Assembly: GCA_030536255.1 (NCBI GenBank)
Contig: JAUNQI010000011.1
Location: 23,813-83,627, forward strand
Length of the DNA stretch: 59,815 nucleotides
Reading direction: 5' to 3'
Source of the DNA: Eubacteriales bacterium
GTDB lineage: Bacteria > Bacillota > Clostridia > Oscillospirales > Oscillospiraceae
In this document: positions 26,777 through 36,500 of the stretch, piece by piece
Layout of the letters: each line of letters opens with the position of its first letter
Position numbering within the stretch: position 1 is the first letter of the stretch
Position numbers and translations under genes: made by a program
The notes under the pieces: model-generated
What the model saw: the letters and a program-made list of their open reading frames with translations, nothing else
Database searches by the model: none
Told to the model about the DNA's origin: nothing

Positions 26777-28555
26777 TTGAAGCTGCACAGCAGTGAACGT
26801 CTTGAATCCGAAGCGCTGATCCGGAAGCTGTTTCTCGGACTGTTTCCTGTTCAGGCGCTCTCGGTAGGTCTTCCGGCAATCAATACTCTTCTCAGCGGAT
26901 TTATCATCGGCAGCGCTTACGGATCTGTTGCTATGGCCGCGCTCGGATTTGCTTCCACATTAACCGCGCTGGCATGTGCATTCGGAACGCTGTTTTCCAG
27001 CGGTTCTCAGCTTCTCAGCGGACAGAAGCTCGGAAAGGGAGACGAAGACGGTGTTCGTGCCGTGTTTAATTCCTCCATCGGAATGTCGGTTTCTGTCGGC
27101 GTTCTGTTTACCCTCTTCGGCCTTCTGCTTCCTTCTCTTGCCGCCAGGCTGATGGGAGCATCCGGAGATACGTTTCAGATGACAGCGGATTATATCCGCG
27201 GGCTCAGTTTCGGGTTTCCCTTTATGATCCTGAACGCTTGTGTTCTCCCGTTTCTTCAGCTAGACTGTCAGAAGAAACGTGCCTCTCTCTCCATTCTTGT
27301 GCTCGTTTCCGTTAACCTGATATTCTGTCTGTTAAATGCAACCGTTTTTCAGCTTGGTCTGTTCGGTATCGGTCTGGCTACCTCACTTTCCAACATTCTC
27401 TCCTTTTTTGTTGCTCTTCCGCATTTTCTCAGAAAATCCAGGGTATTCCGTTTTTCTTTCTCCTCTATCAGCAAACAGGTGATTTCAGATATCCTGAAGA
27501 TGGGAGCTCCCGCAGCTGTTAGCCCGACGCTTTGTGCTGTCAGGACTCGTCTTCTGAACTATTTTCTGTTTTCTCTAGCCGGAACAGCCGGTGTTTCCGC
27601 ATTCACAGCAGCGATAAAGGTCGCTGAAGCCATTTGCTGCACAATTGAAGCCGGTTATACCGGCGGTACTCTTCTAATCAGCAGCGTTCTGATTGGAGAA
27701 CGAGACAGCGAATCCCTCCGTACGCTTCATGGGATCGAAGTTCGCAGCGCTTTCTATTTCAATTTCATCGGTTATGCTCTGATCTTTCTTTTCGCCAAAC
27801 CGCTCTCTGTTCTTTTCGGAGCAGCTCCAGAGGAAATTCCCATCTTTTGCATGGCCATTCGCTGCGTGAACTTATTTGTTATCACCAGTCTCCTGAAATG
27901 TATCCCGATCAACCTCTACCATTCTCTCGGAGACACCCGATTTGTGATCTTCATTCATTTCTTCAATCTGTTATTCATGTCTCTGGTTTTTTGTCTGCTT
28001 GCAAAATTTACCACGGCAAAGATCATTTTCTTCTTACTGCCGGTCGGAGAAGTTCTTGTTTATTTCCTCTATATCTTTTATTTTCGGCTTCGTTCCGGAA
28101 GATTTCCGAAATATCTCTTTGAGGTCGTTCACATTCCGGATTCCTTCTATATTCCTTCCGAAAACCGCCTGAGCGCAAAGATCACCAATCAGGAAGAGGC
28201 GATCAAAGCCTCCAGAGATGTTGTTTCCTTCTGCACATCAAAAGGGCTTTCTCCGAAGGACGCCTATTACTACGGGCTGTGCGTTGAGGAAATGGCCATG
28301 GATACCATTAAGCACGGATTTACCGGCAACAAGGACAAGGATATCATTGACCTGCGCATGATTCAGGATCAGGAAGGCAAGATCACGCTGATGATCCGTG
28401 ACAGCTGCAGCGACTTCAATCCCACGGAATGGATGGAGCTTCACGCAAAAGACGATCCGTCCCGCAGTCTCGGTATCAAGCTTGTCTCCAAGATCTCCAA
28501 GTCCATGTACCACACGACAAACCTGGGGCTGAATGTGCTGTTTATTGAGATCTAA
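26777..28555 (+). CDS. MATE family transporter fused to an RsbW-like ATPase domain
   Basis: 592 residues. I chose the TTG at 26777 (KLHSSERLES next) because AAAGGAGG lies 8 nt upstream; the frame upstream codes for the ribosome site itself. Residues about 15-445 hold 12 membrane helices of the MATE/MOP fold (LFPVQALSVGLPAINTLLSGFIIG; LGLPFL-type helix FPFMILNACVLPFLQLDCQKK). Residues about 465-592 form a cytoplasmic GHKL ATPase module of the RsbW/SpoIIAB type: N-box CVEEMAMDTIKHGF, G1 region MIRDSCSDFNP, G2 region SRSLGIKLVSKIS. The N-box Asn is Asp and the G1 DxGxG is altered, so kinase activity is uncertain. MATE proteins export drugs or metabolites, or flip lipid-linked sugars; the fusion suggests regulated or partner-switching activity. 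It lies 87 nt behind pilO and ends at a strong terminator. Confidence 0.8.
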   Translation: MKLHSSERLESEALIRKLFLGLFPVQALSVGLPAINTLLSGFIIGSAYGSVAMAALGFASTLTALACAFGTLFSSGSQLLSGQKLGKGDEDGVRAVFNSSIGMSVSVGVLFTLFGLLLPSLAARLMGASGDTFQMTADYIRGLSFGFPFMILNACVLPFLQLDCQKKRASLSILVLVSVNLIFCLLNATVFQLGLFGIGLATSLSNILSFFVALPHFLRKSRVFRFSFSSISKQVISDILKMGAPAAVSPTLCAVRTRLLNYFLFSLAGTAGVSAFTAAIKVAEAICCTIEAGYTGGTLLISSVLIGERDSESLRTLHGIEVRSAFYFNFIGYALIFLFAKPLSVLFGAAPEEIPIFCMAIRCVNLFVITSLLKCIPINLYHSLGDTRFVIFIHFFNLLFMSLVFCLLAKFTTAKIIFFLLPVGEVLVYFLYIFYFRLRSGRFPKYLFEVVHIPDSFYIPSENRLSAKITNQEEAIKASRDVVSFCTSKGLSPKDAYYYGLCVEEMAMDTIKHGFTGNKDKDIIDLRMIQDQEGKITLMIRDSCSDFNPTEWMELHAKDDPSRSLGIKLVSKISKSMYHTTNLGLNVLFIEI

Positions 28556-28608
28556 TACGAATTCTTATCAGGTATTCGTATAAAGACTGAGATTTGTTAA
28601 GAAAAAAG

Positions 28609-28655
28609 AGCAGGTATACAAGGGAAGTACCCTTTGGTATACCTGCTTTTGTTTC
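28609..28655 (+). terminator. Bidirectional terminator between MATE-ATPase and minor pilin operon
   Basis: AGCAGGTATAC pairs with GTATACCTGCT, with an inner AAGGG-AAGTA-CCCTT extension, so the stem is about 16 bp. The plus tail is TTTTGTTTCTCTTTTTT. The minus tail is CTTTTTTCTT, serving the minor pilin gene that stops at 28694. Confidence 0.9.
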
Positions 28656-28693
28656 TCTTTTTTAGTTTACGTAATATAGTTTCAATAATAACG

Positions 28694-29182
28694 CTAACTC
28701 TCTGCCATTGGTCTGATGGAAAATTCCCGGGATTCTCCGGAACCTGCACAGGTCAGTTTTACTTTAAAAATTCCGCTTGTCTCATCATAACTGACAAAGG
28801 TATTGGCTGTTCCCGCATCAAGTTTTATTTTCCCTTTTATATAAGAGCCGTCACCGATCAGATCTTTTTCAGCTATCTTCATTTTTCCGTCAGCCCCTAC
28901 TGAAAAGGAAGCCCCCGGACCGTAGTTCAGGCTGGTGAAGGTAACGACACCCGATTCAATTTTCGGATCTCTGGCATTTCTCAGCTCCGACATCACCGCT
29001 TCGGCCAGAGTTGACAGCAGTGTTCTTTCCTCCGCATGACGGATGGATTCGTTGTATACTCTCATGGAAGCGGAGACTCCTGCTGTGAGGGCAATCGTCA
29101 TAATGCTGACAACTAGGAGCGCTACCAGAAGCTCACTTAAAGAAAAACCTTTTTTCGATGATATTTTTTTCATCAGTTTCAT
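28694..29182 (-). CDS. Minor pilin (prepilin N-terminal methylation motif)
   Basis: 162 residues from the ATG at 29180-29182 (MKLMKKISSKKG), with AGAGGA 6 nt upstream. The leader is 12 residues (MKLMKKISSKKG), then FSLSELLVALLVVSIMTIALTAG: Gly at -1, Phe at +1 and Glu at +5 are all canonical. The helix continues as YNESIRHAEERTLLSTLAEAVMSELRNA, and the C-terminal about 90 residues look like a beta-sheet pilin head (GVVTFTSLNYGPGASFSVG). No Cys pair brackets a D-region. It resembles PulJ/PilW-like minor pilins, which form the pilus-tip priming complex. It is last in the operon led by the giant prepilin. Confidence 0.85.
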   Translation of the reverse strand: MKLMKKISSKKGFSLSELLVALLVVSIMTIALTAGVSASMRVYNESIRHAEERTLLSTLAEAVMSELRNARDPKIESGVVTFTSLNYGPGASFSVGADGKMKIAEKDLIGDGSYIKGKIKLDAGTANTFVSYDETSGIFKVKLTCAGSGESREFSIRPMAES

Positions 29183-29253
29183 ATTGTATCCTCTTGTATT
29201 CACATTGAATACTTTTGATTGCTTATCAGATAAAAGCATCTAAATGCGGCCGA

Positions 29254-29610
29254 TCATGCTCCCGCGGATGATTCTGCCGGAGTGGCAGGAATACTGTAGG
29301 AAGAAAGCTTCAGATTCCCGGTAGAAGTTTTATAATTCACCGTGTACTTGACAGGATCAGCGGAATCATTCCCCAGGATCACAGAAAGCGAATCCTGCGC
29401 TCCGCCCTCAGAAGCCATGGCAAGAATCGCGTTATCCAGCTCCTTGTCATAATTCTTGGCCTTGATATTCATTCTGCTGGCAGCGCCGATCATAGCCGCC
29501 AGAACAACGCTTGCCAGGGAAACGATCAAAACAGAAACAAGAGTTTCCGCCAGGGTTTCTCCTGAGGTATTTTTCAGCTTTCTGAGAATTCTTTTCACTT
29601 TCTGTCTCAC
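29254..29610 (-). CDS. Minor pilin / pseudopilin with GETLAE cleavage site
   Basis: 118 residues; GTG start with AAAGGAAGA just upstream. Residues 1-17 are a basic leader (VKRILRKLKNTSG), then ETLAETLVSVLIVSLASVVLAAMIGAA. The probable cleavage site is G/E rather than the usual G/F, with Glu still at +5, so processing by PilD is expected, but the +1 residue is unusual. The head is short (about 75 residues), beta-rich, and ends TPAESSAGA. It resembles GspI/PilV-size minor pilins. Third gene of the giant-prepilin operon, 72 nt before the next minor pilin. Confidence 0.75.
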   Translation of the reverse strand: MRQKVKRILRKLKNTSGETLAETLVSVLIVSLASVVLAAMIGAASRMNIKAKNYDKELDNAILAMASEGGAQDSLSVILGNDSADPVKYTVNYKTSTGNLKLSSYSIPATPAESSAGA

Positions 29611-29686
29611 TCTTCCTTTATTTCTACACTCACTTCACAGGAATTCAGCTTGATTTCCCGATACAGGAGAATTCCAAAATATCTTT

Positions 29687-30409
29687 TTATGTACCGTCAG
29701 AGGGATCCGGAGTCTCATTATTATTCACGACACCGCGCTCTATAGACTCCTGATACCACCGGATCTCCGTTGTCTGCACATAGCCGCTGATGTCGTTATC
29801 GCTTTCCGCATCCCTGATAAATTTCTTCGAGGTTTTTACCAGCGGAGCATATTTCAGCGTAACGGGATTGCTCTTCTTTTCTTTGTCTTTATCTGTGGCC
29901 CACAATGTAATCGTCAGACTGTAGGATTCGTATTCGGAGATCGTATCCTCTTCCGACAAACCTGAACCTGTACCCGCTCCGGTCGTTCCGTCCCCCGCTG
30001 AAGAATCCGCTTTGGACAAGATCACACTTCCCGTCACTGCCGGTATGGCTTTTTCGGAGTTTTCGGGAATTGTCAGTTCTTTCGTTGCAGGAACAAGCTG
30101 TCCTTCCTCGCTGAAGAATTTTTTCAGCAGGTTGGCGGTACTCAATTCGGTATTAATTGCCGGATCAGCGTCTTTTTCCGCCTCGATGACAATAACACTG
30201 TCGTTCAGATCGCTGTTTAATACTCTGACAGCCGATTCAACCGCGTAGTATTCCTGCTGGTCCTTCAGCGCATGGCTCGCTCTGCCGGCATTCGTCCCTG
30301 CGGCAGACAAAACCGCCGCACCCACCATCATTGCCACAACAAAGAAAAGAAGCGCAATGATGGAGGACGCCCCCAGGCTGCTTTTCAGTTTTTTCTTTAA
30401 TGCGTTCAT
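29687..30409 (-). CDS. PilX/GspK-like minor pilin
   Basis: 240 residues from the ATG at 30407-30409 (MNALKKKLKS), with AGGAGG 4 nt upstream. The N-terminus is LKSSLGASSIIALLFFVVAMMVGAAVLSAAGTNAGRASHALKDQQEYYAVESAV: a Gly, a short polar stretch, a hydrophobic helix, then the QQEYYAVESA segment typical of PilX/GspK minor pilins. A canonical G(F/M)xxxE is absent (G/ASSII), so no Glu +5, which is a known feature of tip-type GspK. The rest is a 190-residue head with low-complexity Gly/Ser/Thr linkers. It probably caps or primes the pilus. First gene after the giant prepilin gene, behind a hairpin at 30503-30537. Confidence 0.65.
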   Translation of the reverse strand: MNALKKKLKSSLGASSIIALLFFVVAMMVGAAVLSAAGTNAGRASHALKDQQEYYAVESAVRVLNSDLNDSVIVIEAEKDADPAINTELSTANLLKKFFSEEGQLVPATKELTIPENSEKAIPAVTGSVILSKADSSAGDGTTGAGTGSGLSEEDTISEYESYSLTITLWATDKDKEKKSNPVTLKYAPLVKTSKKFIRDAESDNDISGYVQTTEIRWYQESIERGVVNNNETPDPSDGT

Positions 30410-30502
30410 TTTGCCTCCTGACAGGCAGATTGCTTCAGAAAATTTACCGCTTCCTGTAAATCTTTCCAGCATATGCTAAAAATCCGAAAAATACTTTTCA
30501 TT

Positions 30503-30537
30503 GCATAGCTTCCTCTGTTTCACAGGGGAAGCTATGC
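30503..30537 (-). terminator. Strong hairpin between giant prepilin and downstream minor pilins
   Basis: GCATAGCTTCC with GGAAGCTATGC (11 bp) plus an inner CTGT/ACAG, loop GAA on the minus strand. The U-rich tail is loose (AATGAAAAGTATTTTTC). It lies 29 nt after the stop of the 17-kb gene, so it may be a partial terminator or a 3'-end stabiliser that sets the ratio of giant to minor pilins. Confidence 0.6.
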
Positions 30538-30565
30538 ATTCTGTTTTAAAGAGTTTTGTGAGTAT

Positions 30566-33500
30566 TTATTGTTCCACCGGAAAATCGCTCTCATTGAGGA
30601 ACTCAGGATTTTCAGAAACTTCATTTTCCATGCTTTCCCCGAACTCCAAATTCGGAGACTCCGTACTCAGCGAAGGATCACCAAGCACTGTTATGATCCA
30701 GAAGGTTTCATGTGTCCCTACCTCGAGAGAAGCCTGAATCAGCTGATTCTCCGCAGCATCAGGGGCATGGAGACGGACAAATACGTCGCCGGAGTCGGTT
30801 CTCTTAACAGAACTTTCCATTCCATCATCGCAGAACACGCTGATGCTCTGTCCTTCTTCCACATTAAACAGATGCAGATAGATTGAATCGCCGGATTTCA
30901 CAATGAGCGGTTCTTCTGCGGATGTATCCGAATCTCTATCAAAGAGATTGCTGTCTTCCAGATAATCCTCTGTCAGCTGATCCTGATAGGACAGCTCTTC
31001 CCGCAGATCATCATCGTCAAAGAGACGGGCAAGGGTATCATAATCATCAGAAGTGCACTTTGCCGACTCAACGCTGACCATGCTCATTATTTCAGCCTCA
31101 AATGCTTCCGCTTCCGCAATGGACTCTGCAATTTCAATGGAAAGGATCGGCTCCTGCGGGACAAAGATCTCTCCGCAAACCTCACAATGGCTGCCTTCTG
31201 TCAGACCAAACTCCGTATAGGTAGGCTCAACAGCAGGATCAATTACTATTGTATGCTCAGCGGGAATGATCTCCTGCGGAATCAGGATTTCGCCGCAGAC
31301 GGAACAGTGGCTGCCTTCCGTCAGACCTTCTTCAGTGCACGTTGCCGGAACGGCTTCGTCAATTTCTTCGGTATGGCCGAGTGCCGGGACGACTTCCTGT
31401 GCTACCAGAATCTCTCCGCAGACAGCGCAGTGACTGCCTTCCGTCAGACCGGGTTCCGTGCAGGTTGCAGGTACTGCTTCGTCGATTTCTTCAGTATGGC
31501 CGAGTGCTGGGACGTTTTCCTGTGCTATCAGGATTTCGCCGCAGACGGAACAGTGGCTGCCTTCTGTCAGACCGGGTTCCGTGCAGGTTGCAGGTACTGC
31601 TTCATCGATTTCTTCGGTATGGCCGAGTGCAGGTACTGCTTCCTGAGCGACCAGGATCTCGCCGCAGACCGAGCAGTGGCTGCCTTCCGTCAGGCCGTCT
31701 TCCGTGCACGTTGCAGGAACTGCTGCATCGATCTCTTCGGTATGGCCGAGCGCCGGGACGATTTCCTGTGCGACCAGAATCTCTCCGCAGACGGAACAGT
31801 GGCTGCTTTCCGTCAGACCGGGTTCCGTGCAGGTCGGCATTACTGCAGTATCAATCTCTTCTGCATGAACATGCTCTTCTTCATTTTCTTCTGTAGAACC
31901 AGCATCGTCTGCGTCCGATCCGCTTTCTTCATCTGCTGCATCATCCTCGTCTTCTCCGTGTTCTTCCAGAGCATCAAGAGGATCATCCGGGAGAAGCTTG
32001 TCCTGATCAGAAGACGGCAGCAATGCATCCGAACCAGCCGAGTCAGATGTCAAATCCGGAGCAGCGGACATCAGCGGCGACATCGCCATCATCGTTGGCC
32101 TTGGTGACATTGCCAGCAAAGGAGGATTATTCTCATCATCGGGATCTGAAGCGGCATCGGCATGCTTAACATAGAATATAACCTTTGCCGTGACTTTCTG
32201 CGAGCCTTCTACTTGCTGGGGACTGATCATTATGGATGAACCGGACGTACCGGGATCTGACGGATTTCCGCTGTACCAGTAGTGATCCAGCTCATAATCC
32301 AGTGCCTTCTCCCCGTCACCGAAACTTACCGTTGGATTCGGTTCATAAGAGGTAATTGTATATACACCAATCGGATCTTCATCTTCAGCTGCATCAGCAA
32401 AACGATATTCAATGTCATAGAACCAATGAAGCTTCAGACTGCCATAGGAATAAATGAACTCATAGTTATCCTGAAGTGTCTCTTTATGTCCCTGAGCTGA
32501 GTCTTCTTCCCACAGATCTATATCAAATTCGTTGTAATCCGTAATACCAATATTCTTACGGAAGGATTGGATATTGAAATCAGGATCAAAACCTTCCCCG
32601 GGAGCAAAAGCATTCGCGTCTGCTTCACCGTTTTCTACTGAAGAAGCGATCACAACATCCCGTTTCAGAATATCCGATCCACTGACAGGATCTGAATACG
32701 GATACTCTTCATCTGCTGATTCAGACCTGAGATAAACTGTTCTCCTGTCTATAACAAATCTGTAAGCTCCCGATTCATCTTTCCAGAGCAGATATCTGTT
32801 TGAAGGAGTACCGGTAGCCGACACACCATCGTAGAGAGAAATTACGATATAACCCTTAACCGGGTATATTCCGGCATTCTTAACGGATGCGCTTTCTCCA
32901 TCACCACAGACAGTTACCTGTTCAGCTACAACTGTTTTATCTTCTGTTGTAATAATTGTCTCCGGAGGACTTGTCAGTACGCTGACAGGCTCACCGTCAT
33001 ACACTTTATAGCCATTAGCAAATGGGAAGGAATTCTCATCCAGTTCAAGGTAATAATCGATAACAACATTCTCTCCGCTCGGAACAAGCACTGTTGCTGC
33101 ATCGGTTTCTGTCGTCTGTCTTCCGTTTCCGCTAACAATAGTTTTAATCAAAGCGAAACCGGAATAATCTTTCGGATCATAGGAAATCGTTTCAACCTGG
33201 TTAAATGCTGGCCTTATCTCGGTAAGAAGGTCTACTACTGTTTCCGCATCAGACATGCTGAACGTTGTCCCCACACCGTTGACAGGAACTGTTCCCTCTG
33301 CATACGATCTTAACCGGAGATGATAATTCACCTGATATTCCCAAGGAGTAATCGGAATGTAGAAGACGTTAACATTCTGATCATCACCCGCAGTGACAGT
33401 ATAATATGTAACCATGATTTCAGCATAATAACCGCTGAGATCATTCAAAGAGAGGATCGGTATGCTGGAACCTATAAGGTTTTCACTGTAATACTCGATC

Positions 33501-36500
33501 AACGGGTTCCCGCTCGTATCTCTGATCGGAATAATACTGTCACCGCTCCTTGTTACGTGATGAACCGTAACCGTTCTCAGATCGTCTTCAGAAACAGCTC
33601 CTTTCCGGATCCATTTCGCATAGAGCGTCAAATCCGATGGAATCTGCATGGAACTGATAAACGGCATATCGCCGCCGTCTGTTCCTCGGTAATACCAACC
33701 CTCAAAGTTATAGCCTTCTTTTTCAGGGATATATGCAGGCAGAAGATTTCCGTCAGCATCCGCAATCTTCCCGCTGATATCAGTATACTTCTCACATACT
33801 ATTGACTGCATAGGAGTTTCTGAACTGCCGGGCACAGGTTCATCCACATAGAAATTAACCGTAACATCCGGAGCCTTCCATCTTCCATACAAAGCAAGAT
33901 TTCCCAGCGGCATCTTTTCAGGGGCTGACTCAGAAAGCTCAGGGTTCACATACCAGCCGGTGAATTCGAAATCTTTTTCCACATCAGCCGGTCTGGACGG
34001 ATCTGCAAGGTACGCCGCAAGAGGCTCCTCATACTTAACGGAGCGAACTGTTGAGCCGGTATAGCCGAGCTGATGGAATTCAAGATTATAACTTTTTCTG
34101 AGATAATACAGGTTATTTGTTCCGGGATTCTTATTGCTCTTGTCGGACGCCGCATAATTCTTGTTCCCGACGCTCCACGCATATCTGTCAAAGCCGTCTA
34201 TTACATGGAATTCCTCATCATATGTAATATAGTTAAAGGAATGCTTTACGGTCTTGTACAGTTTAAAGTAATGCTTGGAATCTCCATTCAGATGCATTTC
34301 AATTACTCCTGAAGTTCCCTGTTCCTCCGGGAGAACTTCAAGATAATAATTGATTGTACTCTTTGTACCATTACTATAACCGCTAAACGTTATATTCGCT
34401 CCGGGAATTCTATCCAGTGTCTGAAGAACATATTTGTAAACTCTTCCGGAACTGTCTTCCCAGCAATATCCGTTATAGTCTTTGCCATTTGTTCCTTTGA
34501 TTGGGAACTGATCCGCTATCAGTGTGTTGTATTTCCCGGTGATCCGATATATTTCTTTTCCACTGACCTTAAATATGAGCGTATACTCATTTCTGCTCAG
34601 ATATACATTCCGTACCGTAGAGCCGTCACCTTCTATTGTTACGGTCTCATTATTCAACGATCCGGAACCGGTTTCATAGGAAAAATACTGATAATCAGGA
34701 AATACTGTACTGATACTCGGGATAAGCTTTGCGAAATTCTGATAATCCGAAGCTTTGACCTCTGCTCCTGTCGTTCCTGTGCGAGAAATGCTGGTAACAT
34801 AGCTGTAACCGTCACCTTCAACATTTTCACACCAGAATGCCACAGAGTACGGCGTATTCTTTGCCGCAGTCCATCCTGCCTTGGCCACAACATTATTTCC
34901 GGGCATTGTTGCCGTTGTTACAGGATCAGATTCATTACCCTTATTATAGAGCTTCCATCCGGTAAAGGAATAACCGCTTCTTTCCGGCTTCGGCCATGAA
35001 TTGGGATCTCCCATCGGCTGACCATAATAGAAACGCATAGGCGGGCAATAGCTTCCGGCTGCTGAGTCAAATGTGATTACAAACTGCTTGCGCTCATAGT
35101 CAATATAGACTATTCCGTCTGTAATCTTTATTTCATTCGTTGTGCAGACAAATCCTGTTTTCGTTTCAAGTCTTAAGGCAGGCGTTTTTCCCTTTGGAAC
35201 TTTGAAAGGCTCTTTATCACTGTACGGATGCGTTTCATATACATCTTCTCCGTAAGCTGTTGAGTTGCCGTCCGTATGATGATAACGATAAACTACCCTA
35301 TACTCCTCATAATCGACCGAATCCTCAATTTCAAATACAATGATGAACTGCGCTGAACCGGTAACATTGTTGATAAAGTACTTACCGTCTTCAATCTTAA
35401 TGCGGTCATCAGATACTACTTCTCCGTTAATATCATAGATGCCTGCAGTAACATTATCTGAATATTTATTGCTGAAAGACGGGAGCTGCACACCGTTATT
35501 ACTGTAACTAACCTGGCTCATCGGAACACTTATTCTGATCTGTGACTTTTCCGACTCCGTCTCTTCAACACGATAAAGCGGAACAGATCCCATAGGAGAT
35601 GTTTCTTTACCGTATTTATACATAAAGTCAATCGTGATCAGATAATTTTCAGCAGGAATATATTTTGCATAAAACTTAATATTATCCTCGGCAGAAAGCT
35701 CAGATATCTGATTTTCTCCCGTAAAGCTGACAGGCTTTGTGAGCTCCGGATCCAGATACCAGCCTTCAAACAGTTTGTCCGGCAAAGATCTCTGGGGAGG
35801 TACAATTTCGCTTAGCTTTGCATCTCCCGATTCCGCCATAGGAAGTCCCATACGCATGAATTCCCCGGCTGTTCCTTCTGCAGGGCCGGTCGGATCATAG
35901 TAGAAGAACAACGACTTCTTTCCTTCTTCATGCTGATATCCGCCTACTGCAACCAAACTTATATTTTTACCGGTAAGCGCACTGTCAAGGACAAGATAAC
36001 CGCCTTCCGCACTCAGAGAGACAATTTTCTCGCCCAAGTTCTGATCGTCTGTTTTTTCATAGATATCCCACGAATCGGATACAGTATAACCCGCAACCTT
36101 TCCAAGACTCGGCAAAGGTAAGGAATTCTCTCTGCCGACAATATACATCTGCTTTCCAAGATTTCCGTCGGAAACTGGCTTACGCAGGCCGTCTTCAGGA
36201 TCTACATAATAGAACTCTATTGCATTCTGCTTTGTAGGAGCGTTAATTCCGGGCTGCCAGTCACCGTAATAATCCGGAGTTCCTCCGCTCTTACTCCAGA
36301 TTGAGAACGGATACTCTTTTCCGTTCAGCGTTGAATCATAGACATGGGTATTCGCAGGTTTTGTGTTTGGATCAATTTTCGCAGCAATAATATTCCCGCT
36401 GCCTTCCGTATACTCAGTCCGTTCTATTGTATTTGCAAAGCTGCCGGTGCTTGCTGAACCAAGCGCCGGGACAGAAGACACGCCGCCTACTTCCGTCCAC

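Noticed and set aside
30566..30900. Cell-wall sorting signal at the C-terminus of the giant prepilin
   Set aside because: No LPXTG-like motif followed by a hydrophobic helix and basic tail; the end is acidic and soluble.
31145..31867. CRISPR array
   Set aside because: The regular repeats are 123-bp, in frame and coding, without spacer-like unique units or cas genes.
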